Part shown: positions 1 to 9,025 of the stretch, one piece after another
Layout of the letters: every line of letters starts with the position of its first letter
How positions within the stretch are numbered: the stretch's first letter is position 1
From: Physocladia obscura
Lineage: Eukaryota; Chytridiomycota; Chytridiomycetes; Chytridiales; Chytriomycetaceae
Length of the DNA stretch: 12,118 bases
Assembly: GCA_027596945.1 (NCBI GenBank)
Contig: JADGJH010001073.1
Span: 1-12,118, forward strand
Direction of reading: 5' to 3'
Notes under the pieces: model-generated
What the model saw: only the letters and a program-made list of their open reading frames with translations
Databases searched by the model: none
Told to the model about the DNA's origin: nothing
Program-made: the position numbers and the translations under genes

Positions 1-25
1 TTATTAATGTATTTTTAATTACCAG

Positions 26-718
26 CAAATCAGGGTGGCACAGTCGATGTCACAAGCGTAAAAGGGCAAGGATCGACTTTCACATTCATCGTAAAGCTGA
101 AATATCAGCATAATTACGTAGAGCAACGTAAAAATTCAGTTTCATCTCTTGCCTCAATCAAAAAGATTCGCAAATTTTCAGAAAATGGTTTGTTTATAAA
201 AATACCACTAATTTTACCAAAATCATCAACTTAAAATAAATTCACAGGTCAGTTCAAATTTCTTGTCGTTGATGACAACGAAATCAACAGGCGGGTTTTG
301 ACAAAATTACTGGAAAATCATATCGTATACACTGCTCGCAATGGGAAAGAAGCAGTAGAGCTATTCCAGAAACACCAGCATGAATCTCGCACTTTCGATT
401 TGATTATGATGGTTTTTTTTCAATTTTTTATTTTTCCCCAAATTGCTGACTAATTTTTAAAATCAGGATATTGAGATGCCTGTAATGAATGGCTTGGAAG
501 CAACGGAACGGATTCGGATCTTAGAAAATGAAAGTAACTTGGAAAAACAACACCAAGTTTCGATTTTAGCGATTACTGGAAATGCACGGTCTTCAGAAAT
601 GGATCACATTCTTCAGCAAGGTATTGACGAAATTATTATTAAGCCAATCAACAAGAGTATTTTGTTTTCTGCGTTGAAGAAGTATTTGGAATTTAATCCT
701 GCCTTCGTTGACAAATAA
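26..718 (+). CDS. Hybrid histidine kinase, 3' end: end of the ATPase domain plus receiver domain (partial)
   Basis: C-terminal part of a two-component hybrid kinase, in which phosphate passes from the kinase His to an Asp in the attached receiver. Exons are 26-187, 248-411 and 467-718; bases 1-25 are the end of an upstream intron, since the frame hits a stop at 16-18 and TTACCAG precedes exon 1. Exon 1 carries the last part of the HATPase fold (GGTVDVTS, then the glycine box GQGSTFTF). A short Ser/Lys-rich linker leads into a complete receiver: acidic pocket VVDDNEIN, phospho-acceptor Asp in DIEMPVMNG (codon 467-469), the switch Thr in AITGNA, and the conserved Lys in IIKPIN. The protein ends about 20 residues later, so the receiver is C-terminal. 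The TGNAR signature resembles fungal Mak2/Mak3-type peroxide-sensing kinases, but the sensor part lies outside the window and the subclass is not proven. Introns are 60 nt (donor GTTTGT) and 55 nt (donor GTTTTT). Confidence 0.93.
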
Positions 719-719
719 A
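714..719 (+). terminator. Poly(A) signal AATAAA overlapping the kinase stop codon
   Basis: AATAAA is formed by the last Lys codon, the TAA stop (716-718) and the next base. A second AATAAA lies at 737-742. Both fit 3'-end formation within about 50 nt of the stop, in the short gap facing the convergent aconitase gene. Confidence 0.55.
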
Positions 720-822
720 ATTTGTTTATTTTCTCAAATAAAAAACAAAGCGTGAAAAACAGAACAACGCGTATGAGAGAGTAAGATAATAATAAAAAAA
801 GAGATACTAGCAATACATAAAA

Positions 823-828
823 TTTATT
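823..828 (-). terminator. Poly(A) signal AATAAA overlapping the aconitase stop codon
   Basis: Read on the minus strand, the final Lys codon and TAA stop (826-824) create AATAAA. No better signal is closer to the stop. Confidence 0.5.
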
Positions 829-3612
829 TTGTAGACTCTGCCATCAAGTTGAGCGCAGAACCAGCTTTGAACCATCCAATTTGGCCCTCGTTGAATGTGT
901 GGTTCAACTTAATATCCACCTTAGCACCCTCTGGCTTGGTAACATGGAGAGTCAGCGGAACACCTGGCTGAAAACTGTCAAGACCAACAATAGAAACCAA
1001 GTCTTCTGGGTCAATCTTGTCATAGTCAGCCGGGTTTGCAAAAGTAAGTGGAAGCATACCCTGCTTTTTCAAGTTGGTTTCTAGAATAAATAATTGTTAG
1101 GTTTCATTAGATTGAACTACCAATAATTTTTAAAAAGGGTTTACCATGGATACGGGCAAATGACTTCACAATAACAGCAACACCACCCAAGTGTCTGACT
1201 TCAAGAGCAGCGTGTTCACGGGATGAACCTTCACCGTAGTTTTCGTCACCAATAACGACCCATGGTTTTCCGGCAGCCTTATAGTCACGAGCAGTCTTTG
1301 GAACAGCTTCGAATTGATTTGTAAGCTTGTTGTAAATAGAGTTGGCTTTGTTGTTTGAAATATTGATAGCTCCAATCAGCATATTGTTGGAAATGTTGTC
1401 CAAGTGGCCACGGTATTTCAGCCACGGTCCAGCCATCGAAATGTGGTCGGTCGTGCACTTCCCCTTAACTTTGATAAGAACATCAATGTTTTCATAATTC
1501 TTTGGGTTGTACTTTGCAAATGGAGACAAAAGTTGAAGGCGGTCAGAAGTTGGAGAAACATCAACGGCAACCGAACTGCGGTCTTTCGGTGGAGCTTGAT
1601 ACGTGTCGACACCTGGGTCAAATCCACGAGGTGGAAGCTCGTTTCCGCTTGGCGCTTCAAATTTGAATGGCCCATTTGGCCCTTGTAGAGTGTCTGTCAT
1701 TGGGTTGAAAGTGAGATCACCTGCAAACACCATGGCAGTAACGAGTTCTGGCGAAGTAACAAATGCATGGGTAGCTGGGTTAGCATCGTTTCGGCCAGTG
1801 AAGTTACGATTGTAAGAAATAAAAATTGAGTTTTTCTCTCCCTTCTTGATGTCTTGACGATCCCATTGTCCAATGCAAGGACCACACGCGTTGGCAAGAA
1901 CAATACCTCCGATTTTGTCAAAGACAGCAGCTTGTCCATCGCGCTCAATTGTAGCACGAATTTGCTCAGATCCAGGAGTAATGGTGAATTTAGATTTTGC
2001 TGGAATTCCAGCGTCAAGAGCCTGCTGGGCGAGAGAAGCAGAACGGGACATATCTTCGTACGACGAGTTGGTGCAGGAACCAATCAAACCAACTTTTAAC
2101 TCTCTTGGCCAGTCATTCTTGATAACAGCATCCTTGAACTGACTCAATGGAGTGGCAAGATCTGGGGTGAATGGTCCATTGACGTGGGGTTCAAGAGTGT
2201 TGAGATCAATTTCAATAACTTGATCGTATTTCGCACCAGCGTCTGGAATCAGATTGTGTTGAAAGGCTGTTGCGTAGTTGGCAATTCCTCCACGCTTGGT
2301 AGCACGAAGGTAGTCAGCCATACGACTGTTGAACGGGAATAATGAAGTTGTCGCACCGATTTCGGCACCCATATTGCAGATAGTGGCCATTCCGGTGCAA
2401 GAAATTGAGTCAACACCTGGTCCAAAGTATTCAACAATAGCACCAGTTCCACCCTTGACGGTGAGAATTCCAGCAACCTTAAGGATTACATCTGGAAGTA
2501 TTAAGAAGTATTTTTACAATCAGCATTCAACGTTTTTTGCCACAACTTATTTTTTTTTTTGAATTTTTGAATTTTTGCAATTTTGTAGTATGTGTGTTCG
2601 CGCTGACATATTAACTCACCTTTTGGCGTTGTCCATCCACTCAATTTTCCAGTCAATTTAACTCCGATAACTTTGGGGCACTTCAGTTCCCACGGAATAT
2701 CCGCCATAACATCAACAGCATCAGCACCTCCAACACCAACGGCAACCATGCCAAGACCACCAGCGTTGGGAGTGTGCGAGTCAGTTCCGATCATCATACC
2801 ACCTGGGAAAGCGTAATTTTCGAGGATAATTTGGTGGATGATACCAGAGCCCGGCCTCCAGAAACCAATGTTGTACTTTTGCGAGCAGGACGACAAGAAC
2901 GAATAGACTTCCTTGTTAATATCGTTGGCACGCGCCAAATCAGCAACTCCACCTTTCTGGGCCTCAATCAAGTGGTCGCAGTGAACAGTTGTAGGTACAG
3001 CAACAGACGGGAGGCCAGCAGACATAAACTGAAGTAAAGCCATTTGAGCTGTTGCATCTTGACAAGCAACTCTGTCAGGGCGTAGTCTCAAGTATGAGAC
3101 ACCACGTTCGATATCTTGGTTCTTCGCATCGTCCAAATGACCATACACAATCTTTTCAGCCAGAGTAAGTGGGTGTCTGAGACTGTGTATTGAAGTTAAT
3201 TTTGTATTTTAATCTCTTATCACTGGTTATCTGCATATCAGATGGGTTTTGGAAAAAAAGAAAGAAGTGGCAGGTAAACCAAAGGAATGGAAATTCGAAG
3301 GAATCAAGAATAGCTGGATGAGTCATCGCCGATTACTAAAGGAATCAGGAATTTCAACTCACCGATCACGGACAATCTTCAAGTTGTCTTCGATACGTTG
3401 GTAATTAATGAACTTGTCAGACTCCAAGTTCGACATTTGAACATTCTGGTTGGAGAAGGTGGCGAGGGAGCGAGTGTAAGTCTGCTTTGGCAGAAACTAA
3501 AAAAGTTACGGAAGAAAAAGAAGAAAGCTGAGTAAATACATAGGTACAAAGACGAAAAGGGAGAGTAAACCTTTGCTCCCGACATCGCAACTCGCGGTAA
3601 GAAAGGAAGCAT
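824..3612 (-). CDS. ACO1: Aconitate hydratase, mitochondrial (aconitase), complete, five exons
   Basis: Isomerises citrate to isocitrate via cis-aconitate in the mitochondrial matrix (TCA cycle), using a [4Fe-4S] cluster. Exons on the minus strand: 3612-3571, 3496-3363, 3182-2620, 2491-1145, 1080-824. Together they give 780 aa, the usual length for fungal mitochondrial aconitase. All joins keep phase and restore family sequence: VRDR/LRHPLTL, GWTTPK/DVILKV, and [13 protein letters not shown] across a codon split G|AA. Residues 1 to about 30 are a basic, Ser/Thr-rich, acid-free presequence ([14 protein letters not shown], then [11 protein letters not shown]) typical of matrix import. Cluster ligands are Cys386 (GSCTNSS), Cys449 and Cys452 (NACGPCIGQ); their 63- and 3-residue spacing is the family's. 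Other family blocks are present: [27 protein letters not shown], and [10 protein letters not shown] in the swivel domain. Introns are 74, 180, 128 and 64 nt. The start at 3612 is chosen because the presequence is complete. The symbol follows fungal usage for the mitochondrial enzyme. Confidence 0.97.
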
Positions 3613-3879
3613 CTGGATCGCGATTCAAGAAACCAATAAAGTACCAGTTAGTTATCTCACGATGGATGGACAACGACGGCGCAACGAATCATTGACAAAT
3701 ATTGTGATTACGCGCCAGTAATCGCGGAAATCGATTGCCTTATTGCAAGACGAAAACCGTTGCTGGCGTTTTTTGGAGAACACTAACCTTTGCAGAATAG
3801 TTTTTGTAAAAGAAAAAAGAAAAAATCAAATAATCTGCCTCCTTCTATCTATGAAATTATTGTACTTGGGAACGGAGCA

Positions 3880-3954
3880 ATGAAAAAAATCTCACCGATC
3901 ACAGCATCACAGGAGAATACAGTCTGCTGTAATTTTTGCAGCTGTTCCTGTTGA
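3880..3954 (+). other. Exon-like micro-ORF (24 codons, Cys-rich), readable on either strand
   Basis: On the plus strand, ATG at 3880 opens 24 codons ending in CCNFCSCSC and TGA, followed at once by the strong donor GTAAGT (3955-3960). On the minus strand the same bases (3947-3896) sit between an acceptor (CTCAACAG, with an upstream TATTAAC branch-like site) and a donor (GATCG|GTGAGA), with an open frame reading EQLQKLQQTVFSCDAVI. The second reading could be an untranslated leader exon of aconitase or part of a small gene. The sequence does not decide between the two, and either may be chance. Confidence 0.2.
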
Positions 3955-4062
3955 GTAAGTTTTTTTATAATGTTAATATATAATAGAATTAAATGTTGTT
4001 TTTTTTATTTGAAGCAGTTTCGTTCATGAATTTTCGATTCAATCAATCTCAAGTGACTTGTC

Positions 4063-4068
4063 TTTATT
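4063..4068 (-). terminator. Poly(A) signal AATAAA after the Derlin gene
   Basis: TTTATT on the plus strand reads AATAAA on the minus strand, starting 6 nt after the Derlin TGA (4076-4074). Confidence 0.5.
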
Positions 4069-4073
4069 TTATG

Positions 4074-5086
4074 TCAAGGATTGTCGTTTCCATGTTGTTC
4101 AACCACTTGATTATCTCCATTCCAAACTTCATATTCACCAGTCGCGTCAACAATCTCCCCATTATCTTCGTCAGCAACTACGTCAACATTATTATTCGCA
4201 AACTCCCGTGGCAAGGCTGCGTCATTTTGATTTCCACGAAATCCAGAAACCATAGCGCAAATTGTTTTTACAAATTCGGGTGCACGAACAATCCGTGGTC
4301 TTTCAACTCTCCGTCCACCAACAACTGTTCCCCCACCTCTCGGCCAGACATCATCAAGAAAGTAGTACACGTGCCCCACCAATAATCCTACTAAGTCGCC
4401 TGTTGGCCATACGCCGTGTAATATCAGTGAAAATCCAAGAAACACCCATGGCAAATAAGCAGCGCTTATCACAAAGAGCCCAAAAAAATGTAATTGCAGA
4501 TGTGGGTTCTTTCGCGACCAAAGGTAAATGAGGGTGAATGTGAGCGGAGAGCTTAGAAATGGAATCGAGTTTGATTTTGGGGAGAATATTGGCGTGAGGA
4601 TCTGACGAGTTGTTTTGTGTCAACACGTAATCATAAACTTTTGATTGAGCACAAACAATAATTGAAGCCATTTCGAGAAGCAGCATCCACGCAAAATCAA
4701 CAGTCCTTCCACGAAAGTATCCTTCTTCGAGAGTTCGCAAGTATCGAACGAGAAAAAACATATGGAAAACGCTGTTTTTATCTCAATGTGACCACCAAAG
4801 GAAATATTAAATTTAATACAAACAAGTCTATCGATAGGCTCCCAAAGTAGAGAAAGCTAGTTAGTAGGCGCCAATATTGGCCACCGCGAAAGACAAGATC
4901 GTAACTAAAGTGCAGCAGATAGGGCTGAACAAGATCGAGTTGCTGTGTTATTAACAGTCATTTTAGGCATCGCAAACAGTGAGTTAGTAAACAGCTTACG
5001 CAAGCAAGAGTTGTCGCCAGTGCGAGCGTGACGTATGTACGTGTTATAATGGGCATCTCATACCACCATTCTTCGAGCGGAAGCAT
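4074..5086 (-). CDS. Derlin-family ER membrane protein (ERAD, rhomboid pseudoprotease), complete, four exons
   Basis: Derlins are inactive rhomboid-fold proteins of the ER membrane that help move misfolded proteins to the cytosol for degradation. Exons on the minus strand: 5086-5000, 4942-4824, 4771-4657, 4601-4074, giving 282 aa. Joins were set by phase and family alignment: LAC/QLDLVQPY; SLSID/F/VFHMFF with a codon split TT|C; and MASII/ILTPIF. Visible family features: start MLPLEEWWYEMPIITR, the WR motif (Trp53-Arg54 in GQYWRLL), LEEGYFRGRTVDF, IYLWSRKNP, AYLPWVFLGFS, and the rhomboid-like GxxxG (Gly179/Gly183 in VGLLVGHVYYFLDD). There is no Ser/His catalytic dyad, as expected for derlins. 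The tail of about 85 residues after the last membrane segment is Asn/Asp/Glu-rich and shows no clear SHP box for p97/Cdc48 binding. Introns are 57, 52 and 55 nt; two use the donor GTTTGT. It is closer to the Derlin-2/3 and plant Der1 pattern than to yeast Dfm1, but the subgroup is not settled. Confidence 0.95.
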
Positions 5087-5578
5087 TTTCTTAATGGATT
5101 TTTTTGGTTGGTGGACTGTCACAGTAGAAAAATCTCTGCGTTAATTGGAGTAAATAAACGCCAAAAATATTGCACACATCCTTCCATGCCAGTTTCTACA
5201 TAATTTCTCATCAAGCAAAGATTCGTATTGTTTTGGAAAGCAAATCTTTTTTTAATCTCAACAAAAAAAAAACTTGCAACCCAGCATCGTGTCACTTGCC
5301 ACATCTTTGAGCGGCATACGACCACAGCAACCTTATAACTTGCTGCCATCTATTTTGTGACTTTAAACGTGTGAGTTCAGCACCTTTCTCCCTCAGAGCC
5401 TAAACATTGACGCCGCATTCCAACATTACTTGTGGTTAATAAAAACTTGAATGCGACGGAGAACAGCAGGCTGTGGATGTATCCACAGTTAAAAATAATA
5501 TCTCTTATTGTTTCAGAGCTTTCATTTTCGTTTCTGTTGTTGCCTTGTTCTAACATTATCCTTCCAGGTACAATTACC
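5087..5578. promoter_or_regulatory. Divergent promoter region between Derlin (-) and the NB-ARC gene (+)
   Basis: About 490 bp separating two divergently transcribed starts, so both promoters should lie here. ATTGG at 5144-5148 is a CCAAT box in the Derlin direction, about 58 bp upstream of its ATG. A perfect 8-bp inverted repeat lies at 5471-5488. A pyrimidine stretch ending TCCTTCCAG just upstream of 5579 could be the acceptor of an intron in the NB-ARC leader. The open frames inside are short and show no recognisable protein. Confidence 0.5.
5471..5488. repeat. Perfect inverted repeat CTGTGGAT-GT-ATCCACAG
   Basis: Two 8-bp arms separated by 2 bp, in the divergent promoter about 90 bp upstream of the proposed NB-ARC start. 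The form suits a dimeric DNA-binding protein, but no factor is identified. Confidence 0.5.
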
Positions 5579-8500
5579 ATGCAAACAGACACCTGCCATT
5601 CAAGCAACGACTGTTTGGTAAGTCATAGTTTTTCATACATCTTACTATTATTTATAATATGATTTCGCTTGTTGAGCCCTTCCCAGATGATTTATACTCT
5701 TTAATACCCTGCTAAATTGTGTTGTATTTCACTAAACATCCTGCAAGCAGCACGATAACAATCTTTCTATCCCTGAAGTCATGGACTCTGTAGAAAGTCA
5801 TGCTGTAAAATTGGTGAATCTTGGTGAAAGTCCGATTAAGCCATGTCAAGTTTCTCAAATTCTTGAAAATGGAAACAAAGATCAATCCAGCAAACGAAAA
5901 AAACTCAATTCAGATGAAATCGCAAATCAAAGCTTGGAAAAGAGTGACAATTTTGCTGATTTTCATCTTATCAATTTGAACATTTACGAGCATACAACGA
6001 GTTCAATAACTACCACATTTCATAGTCAACTCTCTCCAATGATTAACTCTTCAAAACGAAAAAACTTTGAATCAATGTCAACTAATGGTGAATCAGAAGA
6101 AAAAACGCAAATATTTACACCAGGGCAGACCCCAACTCCATTAAACCCCGAAATTCAATCTGAAAAACAAATTTCACATTTTGTTTCCTGTGAGCTCTGA
6201 ATTTTTTTCATTTTGTTTCCCTAACACTTCAAATTCAACAGCAAAAATTGAATGCGCTGCTGAAGCTAGTATCCCAGCTTCTGCGATTGCAAATGCCAAA
6301 CTTCTGTCGGAAATAATTTGCCCTTTAACATGCTCAGCACCTTCTCCAGCAACAAGTAACTACAATTCCTCTCCAGAAACATCATCAAAGCCTGCAAAAA
6401 TCGAAGACTGCCAGTCAGCTGTTTTGAGCTCGTTGTCTTTGTCAGAACAAACAGTTTTTTTTGATGGAAATTCATTAATCAACTATGATGGCATCGAATC
6501 TTGCGAATCAGTCACGTTAAGCTCTTTATCATCTTGCTCTGTTTACGATTCTGGAAGTGGCACTATATCAAAGCCCCAAAACAACAACCAAACTCTGTCA
6601 AATAAAGTTTTCAAGCTCCCATTAACACTGCATGAAATATTCACCATGATACCAACACGCGAACATATCATCCGTACCGAAAAATTCAAGGCAAATAAAA
6701 GCTTCCTCCATTCTCATGAACTCAAAGTTCTCGCAAAGAATTTCGAAACTTCGAAACCATTCACTTCGATTGTGTACGGCGATCTTCCAGGGAAAACAAT
6801 TATTGCACGCGAATTCGCTTACAAATTTCCAATGGCGTTAAAACGATACAAAGCACGCATTCTTTGGATTACATGCACCGGGTATCCAGAAATTATGAGG
6901 AGCCTACGTGCGGCTTTACGTAGTGTAAAAATAGCAGTACCTGTCGGCGAAGGATTCGATTCCATGCGTCGGAAGTTCGGGAAATGGGTTTCCACAACTA
7001 CTGTACCGTTTCTACTCGTTCTCGATGGTATTCCAACCTTGGAAGTTTTTGATTTACTTTTGCCGCCAGCAATTCGCGTGGCGCACCATATTCTAATAAC
7101 AACGCGAATTCGATCTCAACGCGATCTTGCAAAAATGACGTTACGGACGACGGGTGAGGCGGTGATGGTGCCTGTTGGGGAAGTTTTGAAATCGGATCTT
7201 GTCTCGTTTTTGAATATCAAAGGTTCATACGCTGTTGCAAAGATAGTAGATGATGGTTTAGGAGATGCTATTTACTATGGTATTGCTGAGGCTTACGTCA
7301 GGTTAGAAAAGTGCTCATATCAAAAATTAGGACAATTTGTGTCAACAGCAATGAATAATTTACGTTTATTTTGGGGACAAAAGTTGGACAAAGACGAAGT
7401 ACATGAAGAATTGGTGATAATTGTACGGTTGAGTATGGAATTATTGGAACGCCATTTTGGTGTTATTGGGCGAGCGGCAGTTGCTCTGCTGGAAATTTTA
7501 AGTATTGCATGCATGGGGTTACGACTATCAACTGCGTCTTTAACGCAATGCTTAGATTTAGGAGACAACCAAGTTGTGGTTTACGCAATTCAGCTGTTGG
7601 AATCCATGTGTCTTCTAAGAGCAGAGCAAGAAAATGACCATACTGAAATCGAGTACACGGTGCATACAGAAATACGTGACGCTATTTTAATATACGGGCC
7701 AAAATTACCTCTTTCAATGCTTTCTTCTAGCATAATCCGGATGTTTAAGCAAATTTCAGTTGAATGCGATGGATTATTAGACGGAATTCTCAACGCCTCT
7801 CGATTTATTAATTCATGTAACTTGTTACTCACTCACGTGCGTAATATCATGAAGTTTGATTCAAAAGTGCCAATTCAGGAACATCTGGAGCCTATTTGCA
7901 GTTTATTGATGAACTTGGCTGTGTCGCTTCTTAACGACGCGCACTATCAACAAAGCGTCGAAGCCTTGATGATTCTTGCAGATCTTGTGAAAGTTTCAAC
8001 AAATTCATCGCGTTCAAGTCTTACAAGAGTCGCACATATCCTTGATTTGGCTGGATGTGTAACTTGTCGTCTGATTCATCATAAATCCAGATTTAAAATA
8101 TCCTCAGAATCTATTTCACAATCCTTAATTAATGCCATGTCCTGCAAAAATATGGCTACGACTGCATTTGCGATATCTGTACTCGAAAAATCGCTGACGG
8201 CAGTTGAATCTCTTGCGGTTAAAAATACCCCAACAATTGAGCTTGCTCGCCAACATGCCAATCTTGCATATATTTATGCTAACACGTTGCACACGGAACC
8301 ACCAACCTCACGCCTCGACTTGCACGCATTTACAAAAAAGTTTCGGGACCATGCGGCATGTGCCGAAGATATGCTTACAGCAGTTCTGGGAACATTTGAC
8401 CATATAGCAGTTGTTGGAGCCACTCTGGTTAGGGCAACAGCATGCCTATCTGATGGCGGCGACCGTTTCACCGCATGGGCGTGCGTAAAACGTGCGATGG

Positions 8501-8992
8501 ACTCCCTACGAACCATTTATAACATAAATGAAGAGAATTGTTGGTTTACAGATCCTGATAATGGCCCCTTCGATAACGCAAAGATAAACGTGGGGGCGTG
8601 GTCTTTCGAAGAAGCAAGTTATCAGGCTCTGGTGGATCAGCTACTTGGTGTCAGTGCTAAAGGAAGCCAATCAGTAACCGTCCACAGAAATGAAGCCAAG
8701 GCGATGTTTAGGCGCATACTGTTAGGTGCCGATGAAATCAAGAGTGGAAAATGTGGGAAAATATTTTGGGGATTCATTAATCGATACAAGGTATATTTAA
8801 TTCATTAAACAATACTTGTAATTTCTGACTTGCTTTGTTTAGAACGAAAAATCAAAAGTAACAGAGGTTAAAATGGAATATCCTATGGTTGTGTCCCAAA
8901 ATACTGCTGTCAGTCAAGAAAAAAGAATGCGAAATATTAACATCAATATGGAAGGTCCCAGTGAAATTTCTGATGTTAGCCTTTCCGAGTAA
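5579..8992 (+). CDS. NB-ARC/STAND-type NTPase with helical TPR-like C-terminal half (NLR-like), four exons
   Basis: Exons 5579-5617, 5751-6189, 6242-8790 and 8843-8992 give 1058 aa. Introns are 133 nt (GTAAGT), 52 nt (GTGAGC) and 52 nt (GTATAT, branch CTGAC). Residues 1-300 are Ser/Thr/Asn-rich and look disordered. From about 300 an NB-ARC-like module follows: P-loop equivalent GDLPGKT (339-345), Walker B LLVLDGI (around Asp421), and the sensor-like strand ILITTR (443-448), then a helical region. Residues from about 560 to 990 are alpha-helical with TPR-like pairs, for example NLAVSLLNDAHYQQSVEAL and ARQHANLAYIYANTL. The P-loop is one residue short of GxxxxGKT, and the second Walker B acidic residue is Gly, so ATP handling is uncertain. 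STAND proteins act as switch-like signal sensors; the ligand here is unknown. The start at 5579 is preferred because the first exon joins in frame through a strong donor. ATG 5781, in good context, is the alternative and would shorten the protein by 23 aa. Confidence 0.75.
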
Positions 8993-8998
8993 AATAAA
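8993..8998 (+). terminator. Poly(A) signal AATAAA directly after the NB-ARC stop
   Basis: AATAAA abuts the TAA stop (8990-8992). Two more in-frame TAA codons follow at 8999 and 9002. Cleavage 10-30 nt downstream would fall at or inside the start of the next gene at 9026. Confidence 0.45.
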
Positions 8999-9025
8999 TA
9001 ATAAATAACTTTCTTTGCAATAAAA

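Larger units (their letters stand above)
3613..4073. other. Spacer between aconitase 5' end and Derlin 3' end
   Basis: This 461-bp stretch must hold the aconitase promoter and leader and the Derlin 3' end, as both genes run leftward. A CCAAT (plus strand, 3633-3637) and a GATAA on the minus strand (within 3651-3656) lie close upstream of the aconitase ATG; they may be chance in AT-rich DNA. A segment at 3880-3960 looks exon-like on both strands and is listed separately. No further gene is recognised. Confidence 0.5.

Noticed and set aside
1697..2083. Minus-strand alternative frame of 128 codons in aconitase
   Set aside because: Overlaps the conserved cluster-binding region of aconitase in another frame, so it is a shadow.
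3993..4385. Plus-strand frame of 130 codons opposite Derlin
   Set aside because: It lies antisense to the Derlin last exon and has no recognisable features, while the minus strand aligns with the whole Derlin family.
5119..5349. Minus-strand frame of 76 codons upstream of Derlin
   Set aside because: Includes a poly-T-encoded Phe run, has no recognisable domain, and lies in the divergent promoter. No splice-consistent link to Derlin was found.
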